DNA of 64,000 nucleotides from Rhabdornis inornatus (Eukaryota > Chordata > Aves > Passeriformes > Rhabdornithidae), in contig VWZS01002022.1 of the NCBI GenBank assembly GCA_013397075.1, forward strand, positions 186,001 through 250,000. Reading direction: 5' to 3'. This document shows, in pieces, positions 41,582-56,108 of this stretch. Position numbers and translations under genes: made by a program. The notes beneath the pieces are model-generated. The model saw only the letters and a program-made list of their open reading frames with translations. It did no database searches and had not been told where the DNA came from. Position 1 is the stretch's first letter, and each line of letters opens with the position of its first letter.

Positions 41582-42541
41582 AGTGAAAGCTGCTTTCGCT
41601 AGATTTTTAACCGTGTGCTTCTTGGCCTCTTGTACTCTGTTGTCTTTCAAAGCTATTGCTTGCCTGCTATCTGCAATAACTTGGATTATTTTTAAGTTAC
41701 AGTGTAGTGCTCATCAGATTGAAAGCTTCATTTTAAAACTTTCTACCTATTATAGTTATAAGTAGTACCAAGATCCACATGACTGAAAAATGTGAAATAT
41801 TTTGTTGTCATTTCCCCCTGCCCTGTTCTGTGAGTTTACATTGTGCTTTTGGCAGTGCTTTGTGTAAAGTCAGTTGCTGATGATGGCTTACACGTTTTGG
41901 CTTACAAGGAGTTCGGTGGTGTTTCCAAGTCTGCTCCCACCCTGTTGCAGAGAACCCTTGCAGAAATGAAAACTTCTTAAAAGAAACATCCACCATTTTG
42001 AGAGTACTGACTTAGTAATTGGATTTGGAGCAAGCCAGTTCAACCACATATGACATTTGACACAAGTTCCCATTTAAAAAAAAAGGGAAACAACCCACTT
42101 CAGAGTGGTTGGCAGGTCAAGCCAGCAAGTCTTTATTTGTATCTCAATACATGAACTTTTTCACTGGGTGAGATTTGCTGGGACTGTATCTCCTTATTGA
42201 CACAGGCTTTTAAAACTTGAGATAAAACTTTATAAGGGTAGATTTGCATTTGTTGAATGTTCTTTGCATTTATGCTTTTGGGAGCTATGCTTGTTACTTA
42301 CTGAATGGGAAGTTGCTGAAGCTAATGAAAAGTATATGTTTCAGGGACTAAAATCTGTCAGGTCTGCATTCTGATATCCCATTTAAGAGCCTTCAGGATA
42401 GGAATGCCTCAATAAGACTGTACTAAATATGGGTATGATTACAGAGTCTCTTTAGTGTCCCCATTCTTTATTACTGGAATCCTCCTTTTGCTGGTAACCA
42501 GAGCACTCTACATCTCATTGGCAGAATTTGTGCTTCTAATG

Positions 42542-42581
42542 CTTTTAATGAATTCAGAATTCTTTTAATGAATTCAGAATT
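42542..42581. repeat. Perfect 20-bp tandem duplication
   Basis: The 20-bp unit beginning CTTTTAATGAATTC occurs twice back to back with no mismatch; probably recent. Confidence 0.9.
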
Positions 42582-45500
42582 TACACTAGTATTTCAGTCC
42601 TTTATTTCATCATCTTTATGTGTGTCTCAAATTTTGTAACTGGCACTTTGCCTGGATGGGTCTATATTCAGATCTGTTTATGCTGCTTGGATAGGATTTC
42701 CACAGCTTAAAAGACACTATTTTTTCCCCTCAAGTTCCATGTCTATTATTGCATAACCCTGTAAATCCTACTCTTCCCTTTATTGGTAATAGGGTCCACA
42801 TGCTTTCCTGTTTCTGCTACTTTTAAAAAGGCAGATAATTAAGTTGGAATGTGCAAGCTCTGACAGTATTTTGTCTGCGCCTGTGTCCGAACCCATTTTT
42901 ACATAAGCAGCTGGAGAGGATCACAGGGATCCTTAGCAATGTTGTTACTGGCTCTGGTTACCTGTGTGCTGCTGGGGGGTCTGAGGTGGTGGTCCTGCTG
43001 CTGGTTGAGTCAATACAGGGGCTTGCTGCTGCTGAACAGGGAGATGGCTTAACTTTTACTTGTCCTTTCTCCTGTGCTGTCTGGCTGTTTGGGCATAGCC
43101 CTTCCTGCTGACTGCTCATCTCTTCCCTGACCCAAAAGAAGACAGTCAGCTTTTTTCCACTGGGTGTGTATTCTGTTGGACTGGTTCACACAGGGGTCTT
43201 GTGAGAGCCAGAGCCTGCGCAAGTAAGTGGCAGCAGCACATGTCTGGAAGAGGGAGTAAAACCTCTCCATTTTTGGCAGTGGTGAGCTGTTAATTTGCCT
43301 TTCTGCATCTTATGAAACTGTATCCTGCACTCTGGGGTGCTCAGTGTCCAGTGGAACTCCTGTGTTCTGATGCACTGTAAACCCTGATGTAACATATTTT
43401 CCTTCCCTAAATGAGTTAGAATCAGCACTTAACTAAATTATGATCTCCAAGCTGACAAGTGTTCTACAGCTGTTGTGAGGGGTTCCCTTGAGAGATCAAA
43501 CCCACACCCTCCTCATTTCCACCTGAGGGCTCTGGAGCACAAGCACACCAGGATTGCTGCTGCCCAGAGATTTGGAGATCACTGCTGTGTGTTCACAATA
43601 TTGTGATTTGCCACTGTTGATTTCACACTAAGCTGCTGCTTAGAAGCTGCTTGGAAGAGTGATCCAGTCCTAGATCAGCATGTGTTGTAACCTCAGTGCT
43701 GTTTAGGACAACTTTCAGTTGTACAAATCTCAACCAAATACCATTGCAGGGCTTAAAAATGCCCTTGTCTACCTTCTTCAGTGGGCATGTAGAGGGTTGC
43801 TTGTTGTAGCTGGGTGCTGCACAGCTCTGCACTCAGGCCTTGAGCTTCTGTTATCAGAGCTGTGGTTTAAAATCCACAGTATCTCGTTTCCTGCTGGTTC
43901 TGTTCCCATCCTTGGACTCTTTTGTCTAGTGGAGATCTCCTTTGTACCAGATTTGTCAGATGTTTGTAGAATGGCAGCGCTGTGTTTTGACCTAGTGCTT
44001 GTGGAGTGGCTGAACACTGGTGTAGCAGGAAGGGTCTGGTTCCTCAGATAGCTGGCTTGGCTGAGCCCCTCTTCCTGTAGAACTACAAGGGAGTTGGTAT
44101 TTTGTCCAGAGGCCTTGGCCCTGGAAATTTTCCCTGAGGGGTCAGTTCAGTGGCAGCTTGTTTGGTGTTCATGATTTTTTTTTTTTAAATTAAATTTTTT
44201 TTTTTTGGCAGAGGAGAGCAGATCCTGCTGGACTTCTTCTAGAAACTTTCAGAGAGAAGCCAGCAGCAAATGAAAATTCTTATTACATGCATGAGAAGGG
44301 TTAACTTAATATTTTGCATGATAAGGATAAATAAAGGACTAAAAAAGACAGTGTATTGTTTACTAGTGTTTTTGGGTTTATTAATTTTTTTTTCTCCATC
44401 TAGAATGTTGGTTAAAATCCAGCCCAGGTCAACAGTGAGGTGTTAACTGTTTAGTTGTTTGTGTAAAATGTTTACACTCACTCCAGTCTGTTCCTCCCAC
44501 CAAATTGGCTAGGATGCCATTTCATTCCTGTTTGTACAGAGCAATGTCCCCCACTTTAGTCTGAGCCAACTCCCCTCCCTCCCAGAGACAGTTGGGTCAG
44601 GATTGGCCATTTGCTACTGCCTTTGTCTGGGACTTCCTGGAAATGCCTGAGGATGTGTTTGCTGTCAGGCAGAGATCAGAAATAGATCTTGCATAAGAAG
44701 AGCCACTCCAGGAGAAGACTCAGAGGCTGTACTTACCCTCCTTGGAGCCCAAAGCTGTTTCCAATTTCACAGCTGACACACAGGGAGAGAAATGGAAACT
44801 CTCTTATTTGTGCAGATAGTTGTTCCTTGTGATCTTTTACAGGGCTAGCTATAATTGCCTGTTGAACACCAGTCAATTTGCTCCCAAAAGGAGAGGATTC
44901 TGACGAAAGACTTGTGGTAGGTGGAGCTCATAGCGGACTGCAGATTCAGGCTGAGAAATTTCAACTTAAATATGTTTAGTAAAGGCCTGAGAGTCAGATT
45001 TGCTTTTTATTCTGATATAATATGGACTTGCCATGTTATGTTGGGGTGTTCAGGGCTGCATCTCAATTCTTCATTTCTGAAAGGTACATTTCTTTTGTAC
45101 TGTCAAGGAAAGTATGAATGTTAGGCTGAGGATTCTGATTTGTGGGCCTCATTGGGATTGAGATGCAGTGGCTGCAGACTTTACTGCCTGCAGTTGCTGC
45201 AGGCCACAGCCAGTTCTGTCAATAAAAAATGGAATATGTGGAGATTTAGGTTTAGGGTGTGGAGCTGTGACAGCTATGACTGAAAAAGGCTTCCATGTGA
45301 TCAGTAGCTTGTGGGTGGGAACATCATCTGAGGAGAGTGGTACTTCAGTCATGGAGGTCAGGAGCTGGAGTACTGGGTAAGGCTGGTTATGTTTTACGTG
45401 TCACCTTGTGATCCTTCTCTTGTGCAATTTCCAGCTTCTCTGTCCAGTGAAGCACAGCCCAGCTTTGTGCTCTTCAGCATTGTGCAAACGCTGAGGTCAG

Positions 45501-48500
45501 TTCAGCTTTTGCACATGCTGTGTCATAGGATGTGCCACAGCTGTGGTGTACAAACTCTTGACAAACTTTTCCTCATTCTCCTGAAGACTGTTCATGGAAC
45601 AGTGGAAGAATTTTTTGTGCTTACCCAGCTTTGGAAATGATTTCCTGTTATTCAGGACTCTGACAGTCCAGTGAATCTAGGTAGAAAGGAATCACACAAA
45701 GGATTATTTTCTGTTTTAGTTTCACAGAGCCATGAATCTCTGGAGGTATTCAGGGCTTTTGTAGCTGGATCTGGCGTTCTCGGGAGCCTTTGGTAGCTGT
45801 GAAACTGAAAATATTTGTTTTGTAAGGAACATGGAACATGAATTCAGTTTTTAGGCAGCCAGTCTTAGCATAAGGTGTTTTTTCTTGACGTGAACCGTTT
45901 GCTGCTCTGCACTATAATCAGAGGGAAGTAAATATGAGATGTCTGTTTTCACTTCAGGTGTGGAGAAAACCATGCCATAAAAAAAGGAGATGCTGTATGT
46001 GGCAGGAAATAACCCTTCCCTCCCACCCCCTGATCTAGCACTTCTGGAAATGAGAAATAAATTGGAGGACACACCTTTGGGAGGGAGCAGCATCTGAAAG
46101 TAGCTGTCACAGTGTCACTGCTTAGTTCAAGTGCTCCTCTTGGAGGCAATAGGTGCTGAATACAACAGCCAGCCTTCCTGGGTTTGTATGGCCTTGCTTT
46201 CGTCTATGCTGTCCTGAGATCTTCAGTGCTAGTAAGAGTTTGTTCTTCCTGGTGTTTCTGTTGCCAGCTTTGGAATGTGATAGGCAAGGCAGTGGAGTGG
46301 ACAGCTGAGGTTAATTTGAAGAACTTCAAAAGGCTACACTTGGTTTTAGCAGGTTTTTGTCTGAAAACAAAAAAAAAGTATTCAAACCATATTTTCTTTC
46401 TCTGGAGCATTTTCCCTTCTGATGGAGAAGGGGCTTACAATACAAATCACTTTCAGTGTGAGGATACTCAGTACACACTTGTGACATTTAAGGAATATTT
46501 TTCTCTGACCACAAAAGCAGTTATGTATCTTGTGGTACTTCCATTATCTCAGCCATCTAATGAACTGTTCTGAGACAGTGGAAATGGGATCAAAGTTTTG
46601 ATCAGGAAGTTGGAGAAAGGCAGAATAACTACATGTTTCTCTTTTGTAGGTGGTGGTTCATTTCTCTTGCCTAGATTGAGCTGGAGTCTAGTTTAGTGTT
46701 CAGAGAGCTAAGTGGAAAAATTCTGGTCCTGCGGGAAAATAATTTGTGGTTCCTTTACACAACTTGGACTGTAGGCCAGGGAGTGCTGTGGATTTGTATT
46801 GTTTCATCCAGGAAACTGTGCTGACTCAATCTTTAAAGCACTTGTGGTGTCTCTCAGCCAGCATGCTGAGTTGGTGATCCCGTGCCCTGTGGAACTAGTT
46901 AAGATTAGGTTACCTCCCTTCCAGCTTGGTGATGTGAATGGAGCCAGCAGCCAAAGGATTTCCCAGCCTGTTGCATCCAAGATGACAAGAGGTGGATCTG
47001 AGGTGCTCCCTCCAGGAATGGGGCTGTGACTCCCAGGGATTGCTGGTGTCAAGCTGCAAACTGGTCAGCTGGTTTTGCTACAGTGTCCTTGTGCCCTTGA
47101 GAGCCTTGCAGCTGCTGGGCTACACAGGAACCTGCTGACTCCTCGTGATGCTGCCCAGTGCTCCAGCACCCTCAGCCCACAGGCAGATACACCACTGCAG
47201 GTCTGGGTGTCACAGAAATGTGTTCACTTGCAAGGAAATGGTGTGGGCAGGTCCAGAGTGGTGACATTAATGCTTTTTCAGCACATGCACACACAGAGAG
47301 CCCTCCTGCCCATCAGAGGGATCTGGTGGAAGGTCTGAGCTCACATGATGGCTTCTGTTGGATTTTTGTAGCATGCACAGTTGGCTTGTCTTCAGTTTTA
47401 TGGTCAGAAGTCTCTGTCAAAAGCTCACTCTTCAGCTCAGCAGCACAAATGAGAGCATCGGTGTGTGCAGCCCTGGGGACTGAGCCATGTCACAATTCTG
47501 GGGCTGGAAAGCCAAAATAAAATGTCAGCATAGGCTCAGGTGGAAGAGGCAGGTAATGGTGAGGGATGTCTCCAGAATAAGGAGCATTTCAGTCTGAGCT
47601 GTCTGCTGATTGCATCTTTTCAGGCTGCCCTTTTTTCTGGTCTGCATCTGAGCTGCACGTGAATTATGAGAATCTGACAGGAGGGTAGGTGATTTCTTTC
47701 AACTAATGGCAGGATGGGCTGGACTTAAAATTGTGTTCTGGCCTGAGTTTTGAAGGTGGAAATAGAACATTTCGATTTAAAGCAGAAATTTTATTCACTT
47801 ACTTGAACAAGGGCTCAATTCTGTCATGCCCCTTTAATGGGGATTTTCTAAAAGCTGCTTAAGTCATAGAGTGGTTGAAGCTGTACTTTCAAGAAACATA
47901 ACAAATTTATCTTAAAAAACAAAACCAACAACTCAGCAAACTTTTATTTGATTAGTAAGTTGAATTAGTTTAGAAAGTGTCTGGTGATCAGCAGGGCAGG
48001 TTCCAGGGACAGCCTGGGTTTGCGTGCTGGGGAAGGGAGGTTCCCTGGGCCTTTCCCTTACACTGGCAGTGTGTGATGGTGTCAGCTCTGCTGGAACTAC
48101 AGCCAGAGCACTCCAGGGGTTTGGAGTTCATCCCCAAATGTGCAGTGAGTAGTTACCGATAAACAGTTCCTGCAATTGCTTCACACAGGCTGTATTTGCA
48201 CACTTTTACAACACCAGGCTTGGGGTGGTAGTAGTGCCTGTTAGTTGTGACCAGTTAGTTGGCCAAAAGCTCTGAAATAAACTCTCCAGCTTGGGTCTCA
48301 GTGGTTGGGAATGGAAGCCACAGTCATTGCTGCAGCTGCTCATGCAGACCACATCTCACACTGCAGTGTCTTGTCTTTGTTTAGACATTTGCTGATAGTG
48401 GTCAGAGCTGGGTGCATGGGCTGCTGTACTGGGCAGAGCTCACTGGTTTGGCTGTCAGTATTCCAGTTATGGCACAGAACGGATTCACGGTGGCTGCCAC

Positions 48501-48798
48501 CACCTGGTTCTGACAGCAATTCTGGCTGCCACGGGATGACTCCTTGCTCAGTTTGTCTCTGCAGCCTGGGGTAGCTGGGCATAACTGCTGCTGGGAGGCT
48601 GCCTTTGTTGTTAAGCTTTCCAGGAGCATCCACACAAGTTTGTAAATTGGCGCTACAAATGCAAAGTTTTGCTAATTTTAAGGGGCAATTTTGGTCTGAA
48701 AGTAGGGAGAAGCTTCAAAATTTTAGTGGCTATTGTCTTTACTGTAATTTACCATACCACATATTGACATTAGTTTGGACATTATTTTTGTTAAGCAG

Positions 48799-48886
48799 TG
48801 ACACAAGGCATGACTTGCACCAATACCTTGATAGTGAGGAAGCACAAGGCTTTAAACATCAGTACGTTAAAGAAAGAGCTGAATGA
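48799..48886 (+). other. Small coding-like terminal exon candidate
   Basis: After TTGTTAAGCAG (ends 48798), a phase-2 frame reads DTRHDLHQYLDSEEAQGF, then about ten more residues to a TGA at 48884-48886. An AATAAA lies 470 bp downstream (49357-49362). Only 28 codons, so weak by itself. Confidence 0.2.
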
Positions 48887-51800
48887 TTTTGCTGACCATG
48901 CAATCTGAACTTTCTCTAGGCAGGTCTGGGAAATGTGAAGTAAAAATCTAAGTGGCTGCTCTATACTTATACTCCAGCAGTTGTTAGGTCTGGAAAATGG
49001 CTTATCTTTTGTGCCCTGAATTTTTTGTATCTTAAATAACAATCTGCCCCTGCTTCATGAGAAAGCTGAGAGGTTTTATGTGTCCTGTGTTCTAACCACC
49101 TTCTTGACACATTGGTTAAATTTTGGAAAACTTAAATGTCATCTCCTCAAAATGCTTTACACAGTAAGCCAAGCTATTTTACGTTCTTTGTATATATGTG
49201 AATTGGAGAACTTGAGGATTTTAAGAGAATCTAATTGCACTTTGAATTTTTAAGGTCTCGTTTTGAATGTAGTTTTTGTCTTTTATTACTTCTGTAGTCT
49301 CTGATCTTTTTGCATTTAAAAGCATTGATTAGAATATAATGCCTTAAGACCCTGTTAATAAATGTTTTTTACCAGAAGTCAATGCCTACCTTTACCTGTT
49401 CATGATTTTCTTATTTCTGATAAGGCTCTTCCATTTTGCTGAGAAAAACCAATATGGGAATTCCTGCCATCAGTCTGGGGCTCCCCACACCTTCTGCAGT
49501 CAAACTCCAGGGCACTGAGAAGTCTTAGCAAGGCTCCAGCAAGTCTTCTTCATGCAGGTCTTGTAGAGCACTGCAAATATTTCTTTTGAAATGTTATTTG
49601 ATAGGATAAATATACCCAGGCACCCCATTCCTCTGCAGTTACTCACAATGTAAAACTGTGGTGCCAGGGATTGGGTTACTGCCTTGAGCTGTCTCCCTGT
49701 ATGTGAGCTGGAGCTGCATTTACTCCTGGAGGTGGGGGGGATAAGACTTATTTGAACGTAATGAGATTTTTAAGGTTTGCATTCAGAGATTTTGCAAAGA
49801 GGTGGCTCAGATGAGGCTGCAAGCTCAAACTTCTGGTCTGGAGATGCAATTCCCTTCCCCTCATTCTCTTAGGGGACAGCAAAAATCAAGGATTTTATTT
49901 CAGCATCTTGCAGGTATTAAGAAAAAAGAGCTGGAGAATGGTGTGTGATTCTGCCAAGGGGAGGTCTGCAATTCATCTCATGCTGAGTGAGACATGATTA
50001 GCATGTAAAGTCTATGTCCTCACTGAGAGCTGCCCTTAGGGGTATCTTGATTTTTATTCTATTTGCCAGTCCTCTAGGAATCCTCTGCTGCCTAAACCAG
50101 GAAAACTTGCAACAGTTCTATTTATTTGGGTAAATAGAGGCAGAGGGGAGAATAGGGATGGTGAAGATACCTGTTCTGTGGAGCTGCAGCACAGGAAATT
50201 CTGTAGTTTGTGCTCAGACATCTCACCCTGATTCCCCAGTGTGCTGTCTGGGCTGTCAGGGACATGTGGCACCGGAGATGCTGCAGGAGGTGGGACTGAT
50301 TCTGTGGCTGAATGCATTTGTTCTGTGTGCTGGCTGGATGAGGATTTCTGGCCCCAGTGCTACTCACTTTCCAGATGTCCCATACAAGAAGCAGAGCTAC
50401 AGGCAGCTTGTGGTTTGATGCATGTGCAGATGTGGCTTTCAGCTGTTGAAAATGAAAGGCTGGTATCTGAGGCATTGCTTTAGTTATGCTTCTATTTCCT
50501 CCCCAGCAGTAGATGAGATGTGGAAGAAAATTGACCACCATCCTTTTGATCTACTCACTATACTGATAATGCTGTGATTTGCTGTGTCAGCATGGCTTAA
50601 TAATCCTCGGTTGCTGAGAGAGATGAACTGCATATGGAAATCCTTTCTCCAGAGGAAAGCAAATTTAGATTTCTCTAAATCGCCTCATTTAAAAAAAGAT
50701 AAATTCTAAACTGCTTATGAATTGTGGAAAATTATTTGCTGCTTGAGGAAAAATTAACATTGAATAGCTGCTTGATGTCAATTGGCAAATGTGAATTTGT
50801 CTATGCCTTGTCATGTAGGTTTTTTCAGAACTAGTCCATGATGTGTTCTGCTTCACTGTGTCACCTTAATCCAAGAGCATTTTTGAGATGCACAGGAAAG
50901 GGGAAGTGAACAGAGTATGCTTTGATATGCATGAGAAGTGTACATATAAATATATATTTTTGTTTTTAGTAACTTTACTCTGCCTATTTAAGGGGTTTGA
51001 GTGCAGCTCAAATTCCTAGAAAGGGGTGTTGATGTATGCACCAGTACAAAGGGGCCCCGGTGTTACCCGTTGCTGGTGCAGACTGTAGAGCAGCGCTGTG
51101 ATCCTTAGGCTGGTGTTCCTGCTCTGTCAGGCAGACCCGGGCTGTGGGAAGCTGAAGAATGTGCCCCTGGCTGCACGGAGGCCGATGCTGCTGCAGGATG
51201 CTGCCTCTGCAGCCAGCGAGTGCTGACACGCAGCGATGCCGGAGGAGCTGCCTTGGAGCCCCTGGAATGCCGGAGCTGTGGGCTGGGGAGATAGCACAGG
51301 AATGTGCACCATAGAACTTGCTCCTTTCAGTGCAGCTTCAACTGGTAAATGGGGCTTAGTCTAAGAATTTGTCCTGCTCTTCCGTCTTGCTACTTTGGTG
51401 GTAGAAGGGATATTTTCTGAGTGGTTTGATGCATTGGATGTCACTGTGAGAGTTCTTGGCCTGAGCTGTTGAAATGACCAGCAAAGCTTTGGCTTTTGCT
51501 GGGAATTGCCTTGAAGCAATGCAGTTGGTGTTAAAGGGCCACTTTTACATATCTAACTAGTGTGCAGAGTGGTGTGAAAGATCTGTAGACCAGAATCCCA
51601 AGGACTTCATAGTTAATAATGATCTTTGGCAAAATGGAAGAAAGGGAGAGAGGAGCTAACTAATGTCCCTGGACCTCCAGGTGTTTTGGAATGCTTTATG
51701 GTGGTAAAGGTGTCAAATGTGCTATCAACCTGTCCCTCTTCCACAGGAAAATCTGTGTACAAAACCCATCTGAATGCAAACAGCAATGTCCTCCCATACT

Positions 51801-53279
51801 GGGGAGGATGTGGTTTGAGTAGCCGTCAGGCCTAAATGTGATTTGAATTGAGTGTGTAGTTTTTGGGTTGCCCAGTGGAGGGGAGGAAGACCCTGTCCTT
51901 CTGTTTCATGTTCTCACACAGCTTTACCAGGTGGTTGGCCAGGTTACCTGAGCCTGTGGAGGACCAGCCGAGCACATGCTGAGGTGCTCAGTGAGGCAGG
52001 GTTTTATTGGCTGTGTAACTGCTCCAGAGTAGCCATGATAAGCGGGAGTGTCTAGGTCGGTGGTGTTTTAGCAGCTATCCCTTTTGCACCCTCCTGAGCA
52101 GCGCCCTGCTAAAGGACTGGAAAATACAGATTTCTACATGGACAGCCCATGCATAGCTGAGCCCTATCGAGTCTTTGGAAACTAGAGTGATTCTGTGCCA
52201 TACATATGTCTGTGAGTTGACATTTCGTCTGTGGGTTGTGTTACTTGCTTGTTGTAGTGGTGAGAGTGGAGAGAGAGGTGATCCTGGGGAGGAGCAATAG
52301 TTTGAAGGTCCATTGTAACTCTGTCTGGTTTACTTTACTGCTACGAAATGGTTAAATCTGTTCTCTAGGGATAACTAAATCTACGATCCTCATCCTTGGG
52401 AGGTTCTGCCTCCTGGAGCTGCGTCTGTGGCGTTCCAGAGAGTATTTGGGGCAGCGGTGAGGCTGTGGTGAGGTCAGTGTGTGTGCTTGTTTCCGGAGCA
52501 CTGGGCGGTAGCTGCTGTGAAGATGCGCGGCTCCGTGGGGAGGGGCAGCACACGTGGCACCGCCGAGGGTTTCTGTGTGCCTGGAACAGGGACAGGTTCC
52601 CGGCTCTCTGAAGGCACTGCCAGGCTGGGCACTGCCGTGGGTTTCGTCGCTGCGTCCCTGTGAGGGTGTTGGTGGTGCCCTCTGATGGATGGTGCTGTGG
52701 GCACTGGCCCGAGTCACTGCCAGTGACCCAGTCAGCTGCTTCCTACAGGTTGTGGGGAATAACCGGCTGACGCACAGGTCCTGCAGCACTGTCCCTCAGG
52801 AGTCACCTTGGGCAGGAACGCTTCATTACCCAGTAAATAGATAGAGACTTTAATATTTCTATTTAAACATTTAATATTCCACTTAAGGAGTGGCCACTGT
52901 AGTGAACTCAGTGCTGTGACGAGAGGTGCAGCACTGCACAAGGCACAGCATCCCTGTCACAGTGCATCAGGTTACAGATGCTGGTCCCTTTTGCAAAAGA
53001 GAGAATGATGCATCTTTTTCCCTTAATAAATCTGCCTTCTTTCCCTTCATCTCTTACCTCACATTGTCTTCTGGTAGTTGCACAAATCCTAAATGAATGC
53101 AGGGTTCATTGAGACCTCGTGGGATGAAGTGCTTCATGGAAAACAAAATGTTAATCCCTTTGGTTAATTTTTGGTTGGGTTTTGAATAATAGCCTCAAGT
53201 CATGCTCTGGACTGTAGAACTCCTTGGGCTGACCTCCAAGGGAGGAACCTGCAGCGTGTGGACTGAGGAGTCGCTTCCT

Positions 53280-53900
53280 TCTGGCAGGGTGATGTCCGTG
53301 AGGTGGGACGGTGCCAGTGCCGCTCTCACCCTGCCCTCGCCGGGGACGTGCTGCTGCTGCTGCTGCTGGGCCCTTTAAACGGGCGCAATTTCCCATTTCA
53401 GCAGAGTTTCAGGGAGCCGTGGTTGCTGATGGGTGGATCCGGGAACAGCCACGGGGAGGGACGCGAATGGGGAAACCTTGCCTCTGTGGTGGCTGTGAGC
53501 TTGGAGCGGCGGGGGCGCAGGGAAGGGAGGACAGGGGATTGCAGGACTTGGGGGCGAGCAAGCACAAGAAGTCCTTTCGCACCGGGGAGCTGGGGTGTGA
53601 GCGCCTTTCCTGTCCCGCCGGCTCGGGGTGGTGCCTTTGTGCAGCTGCTTCGGTATCAGTTGTAAAGCTGGAGTTTAGTTTGAGTAACCGAGTGACTCCT
53701 CTCTCCTTTTCTCCTCCCTCATCTTTCCGTTCCTCGGCTCTGCCTTGTTTGTTCAAGTCAGGAAGGGGGAGGGTATGGGAGAAGTTAATCATTAATCTTA
53801 ACTCCTTCACAGCCGTGGGGCTCAGTGCTCCTGGTGTTTCCAGACCTCCCTTCTTCGGCAGATCTGTAAAAGTAAACCGGAGTGTGTAGCCGAGCTCAGT
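53280..53900. other. GC-rich region with CTG run, possible alternative promoter
   Basis: A moderately CpG-rich stretch 2.2 kb upstream of PXN exon 2 with a run of six CTG (near 53349-53367) and long overlapping chance open frames on both strands (192 codons plus from 53311, 180 codons minus). No recognised protein. It could be an internal PXN promoter. Confidence 0.35.
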
Positions 53901-56108
53901 CTGTGTCATCAGCAAAAGGCCGTGGGTGTCTGTCCCATGGATCGTCAGCACAGAGAGAAGCCGAGCAGGGCAGTTTCTGGGAGGACATGGTTACAGCTGC
54001 TGGTCCTGCACTGAGGGCTGGAGGTGGAGGGTGGAAAAATGGTTTTCATCCCCTCTGCAGGGCCGTAGGAGCCCAACACTCTCACGGGATTTTCACTTCC
54101 TGGTGGAATTTGATTTGCCTTTGTCATTAGAGGGGAGAAGCAAAAACCACTCCTTCTCGGCAAACCCTTCTCTGGGAGGTTGTGTGCGTGAAACCTCCAG
54201 TCACAGGACCTGCCTGACTGTAGGAATTGCGCTTCATCGGCAGTTCCCTGGAGGTATGTGCCTTTCACTGTGGAATCCACCAGCTGTTCTTTTGCCTGAA
54301 AAGAAGATTCAGTTAATTTTTCCCCAGCTGCAGAATACTTGTCTCCCTCCAGAGAATCTGCTTCTGGGATATTTTGCTCCCTTTAGGAAGATAGATCCTG
54401 TAACTTTAATGTTTTGGAGCATCTTTTTAACTAAATGAAAGATATATAGAAATAATTAAACACACTATTTAATTTGCTAATGGCTGTATTCTGCTCTCTG
54501 AGTGCAGGACTGCTTATTTTTTCTTTTGTGATGCTTTGTTTTTTTGGAAAGAGTGAATATAAAAGTGGCACCTTCCTCATCTTGTAATGCAATAATACTG
54601 TCCTCTCCTGATATATTTTCTTGAAGGCTTGCTAAGTGCATTGGCTGGTGTGGAGTGCTCAGGAAGTGGCTCAGGGTTGGCAGGTGCTGGCCGGGGAGCT
54701 GTGGGCAGCCATTAGTGTGTGCAGTTGCTCGCTTGCTATTCTGGTGCCACCAGACAGCTCCAGCTCCTTGTGACCCGGCGGGGGACACTGCAGGGTGGCC
54801 ACACTCAGATTGAGCCCCTGTGCCCCAAACCTGAGTGTCAAGTACCTGCAGTGTGCGGGAGAAGGGGCCTGCTGAGGCTCTGAGGACAGTGCAGGGGGAA
54901 GGGAGATCTAGGGGGGTTCACAGAGTGTCCCCTCCTAATTCTGCTGAAGGTGAATTTCTGTTTTCTGGCTGAATTCCACATCCCCAGAGGGACCTACCAG
55001 GTGTGTCCTGGCACTGTTACATGGAGAGCACTGATGTCTCCAGTGAGCTGACTCCTCTCTGACAGCCTTGCAGAGGTGTGCACTGGTGCTGCTGCCCCAG
55101 TGGAAAGCTGGGCACGTGGCCAGGGAGGCTTTCTTTGGAAAGTGAGTGCAGCACAGACCGGCAGGCACTCACTGGAGTTCCCCCCGCAGGGACTGCAATG
55201 GGCTCTGCAGGGTGGGCGCACGGGCTGGGAGGTCCAACAGGTCAGGATTTGCCTTTGAATCACCCCAGAGGAGTGCAGGGTTGGCAGTGCGCAGAGGATA
55301 CATTTGCAGGTAGAAATCCAGAAAGCTGGGAATGCCTTTTTATGCCTAATCTCTGATGAGACTGTAAGATTTTTGAGAAGTGCGAACTGAGTGATGTGAG
55401 TCCTCTGCCTGGTATGAGTGACAGTGTTTCTAGCTGGTGGAAGTTTTCCTTCTCTTGAGGAATTTGTGAGCAGTCTCCACCCATCTAGTTAAGAATTGTT
55501 TCCAGAAGAAATGGCGTTTACCTGGCAGCCTCTGGAAACTTGTTAACTGTTTGTATGATGTACTGAGAGGGATTTTTGTTAGAGCTGAAATACATCCTCC
55601 TGCTGCACTGATGGACTGACTGATCTGATCGTCTTATGCTTCTTCAACTACCTTGGACTCTGGAGAAAACAACTCCTGTTTCCTGCAGAAAGCAGTGCCT
55701 GCGGCCACAGTAAACGACTCTGTGATGATGTGGGGCATGTAATTAGTCTGTGTCAATATCCTGTTGGAGTAGATCTCTGGACAGGCTTGCCTAGGTTGCA
55801 CTTCTGCAGGGTGCAGTGAGACTGTGGGTTCCTGCTGTTGGGTGTTTTTACAGTTAAGGCAAAAATCTGAGTCTGACACAGCTTTTCTGGCTGCTTTGTT
55901 ACATCTTGGTGTTTTCTTTGTAGTAGAAGTTTGATTAACTCGTTCATTCCTGAGCAGCAGTAGTGTTTTTCAGGGCATTTGGTAGATTACCCTAGATGAA
56001 AAGTCCTCCCCAAAAACTTTTCATACAGATATGTTGAATGAGAAGAAGGAGACAAAGCTGTAGTCCAGACTTGTACCATTTTTTTGGGGTTTTTCTGCTT
56101 TCCTGCAG

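Larger units (their letters stand above)
32481..56108 (+). other. PXN: PXN intron 1 (if the CpG island is the promoter)
   Basis: About 23.6 kb without recognised genes. Low-complexity parts: T/G-rich 39075-39152, T/A-rich 44174-44206. A perfect 20-bp tandem duplication lies at 42542-42581. It also holds the coding-like stretches 40602-40802, 41370-41581 and 48799-48886 and a GC-rich area at 53280-53900 described separately. Most other open frames are short chance frames. Confidence 0.5.

Noticed and set aside
44174..44206. T/A-rich tract as possible retroposon tail
   Set aside because: No adjacent element or target duplication recognised.
53311..53889. 192-codon open frame
   Set aside because: Composition-driven, no recognised domain, and an equally long open frame lies on the other strand.
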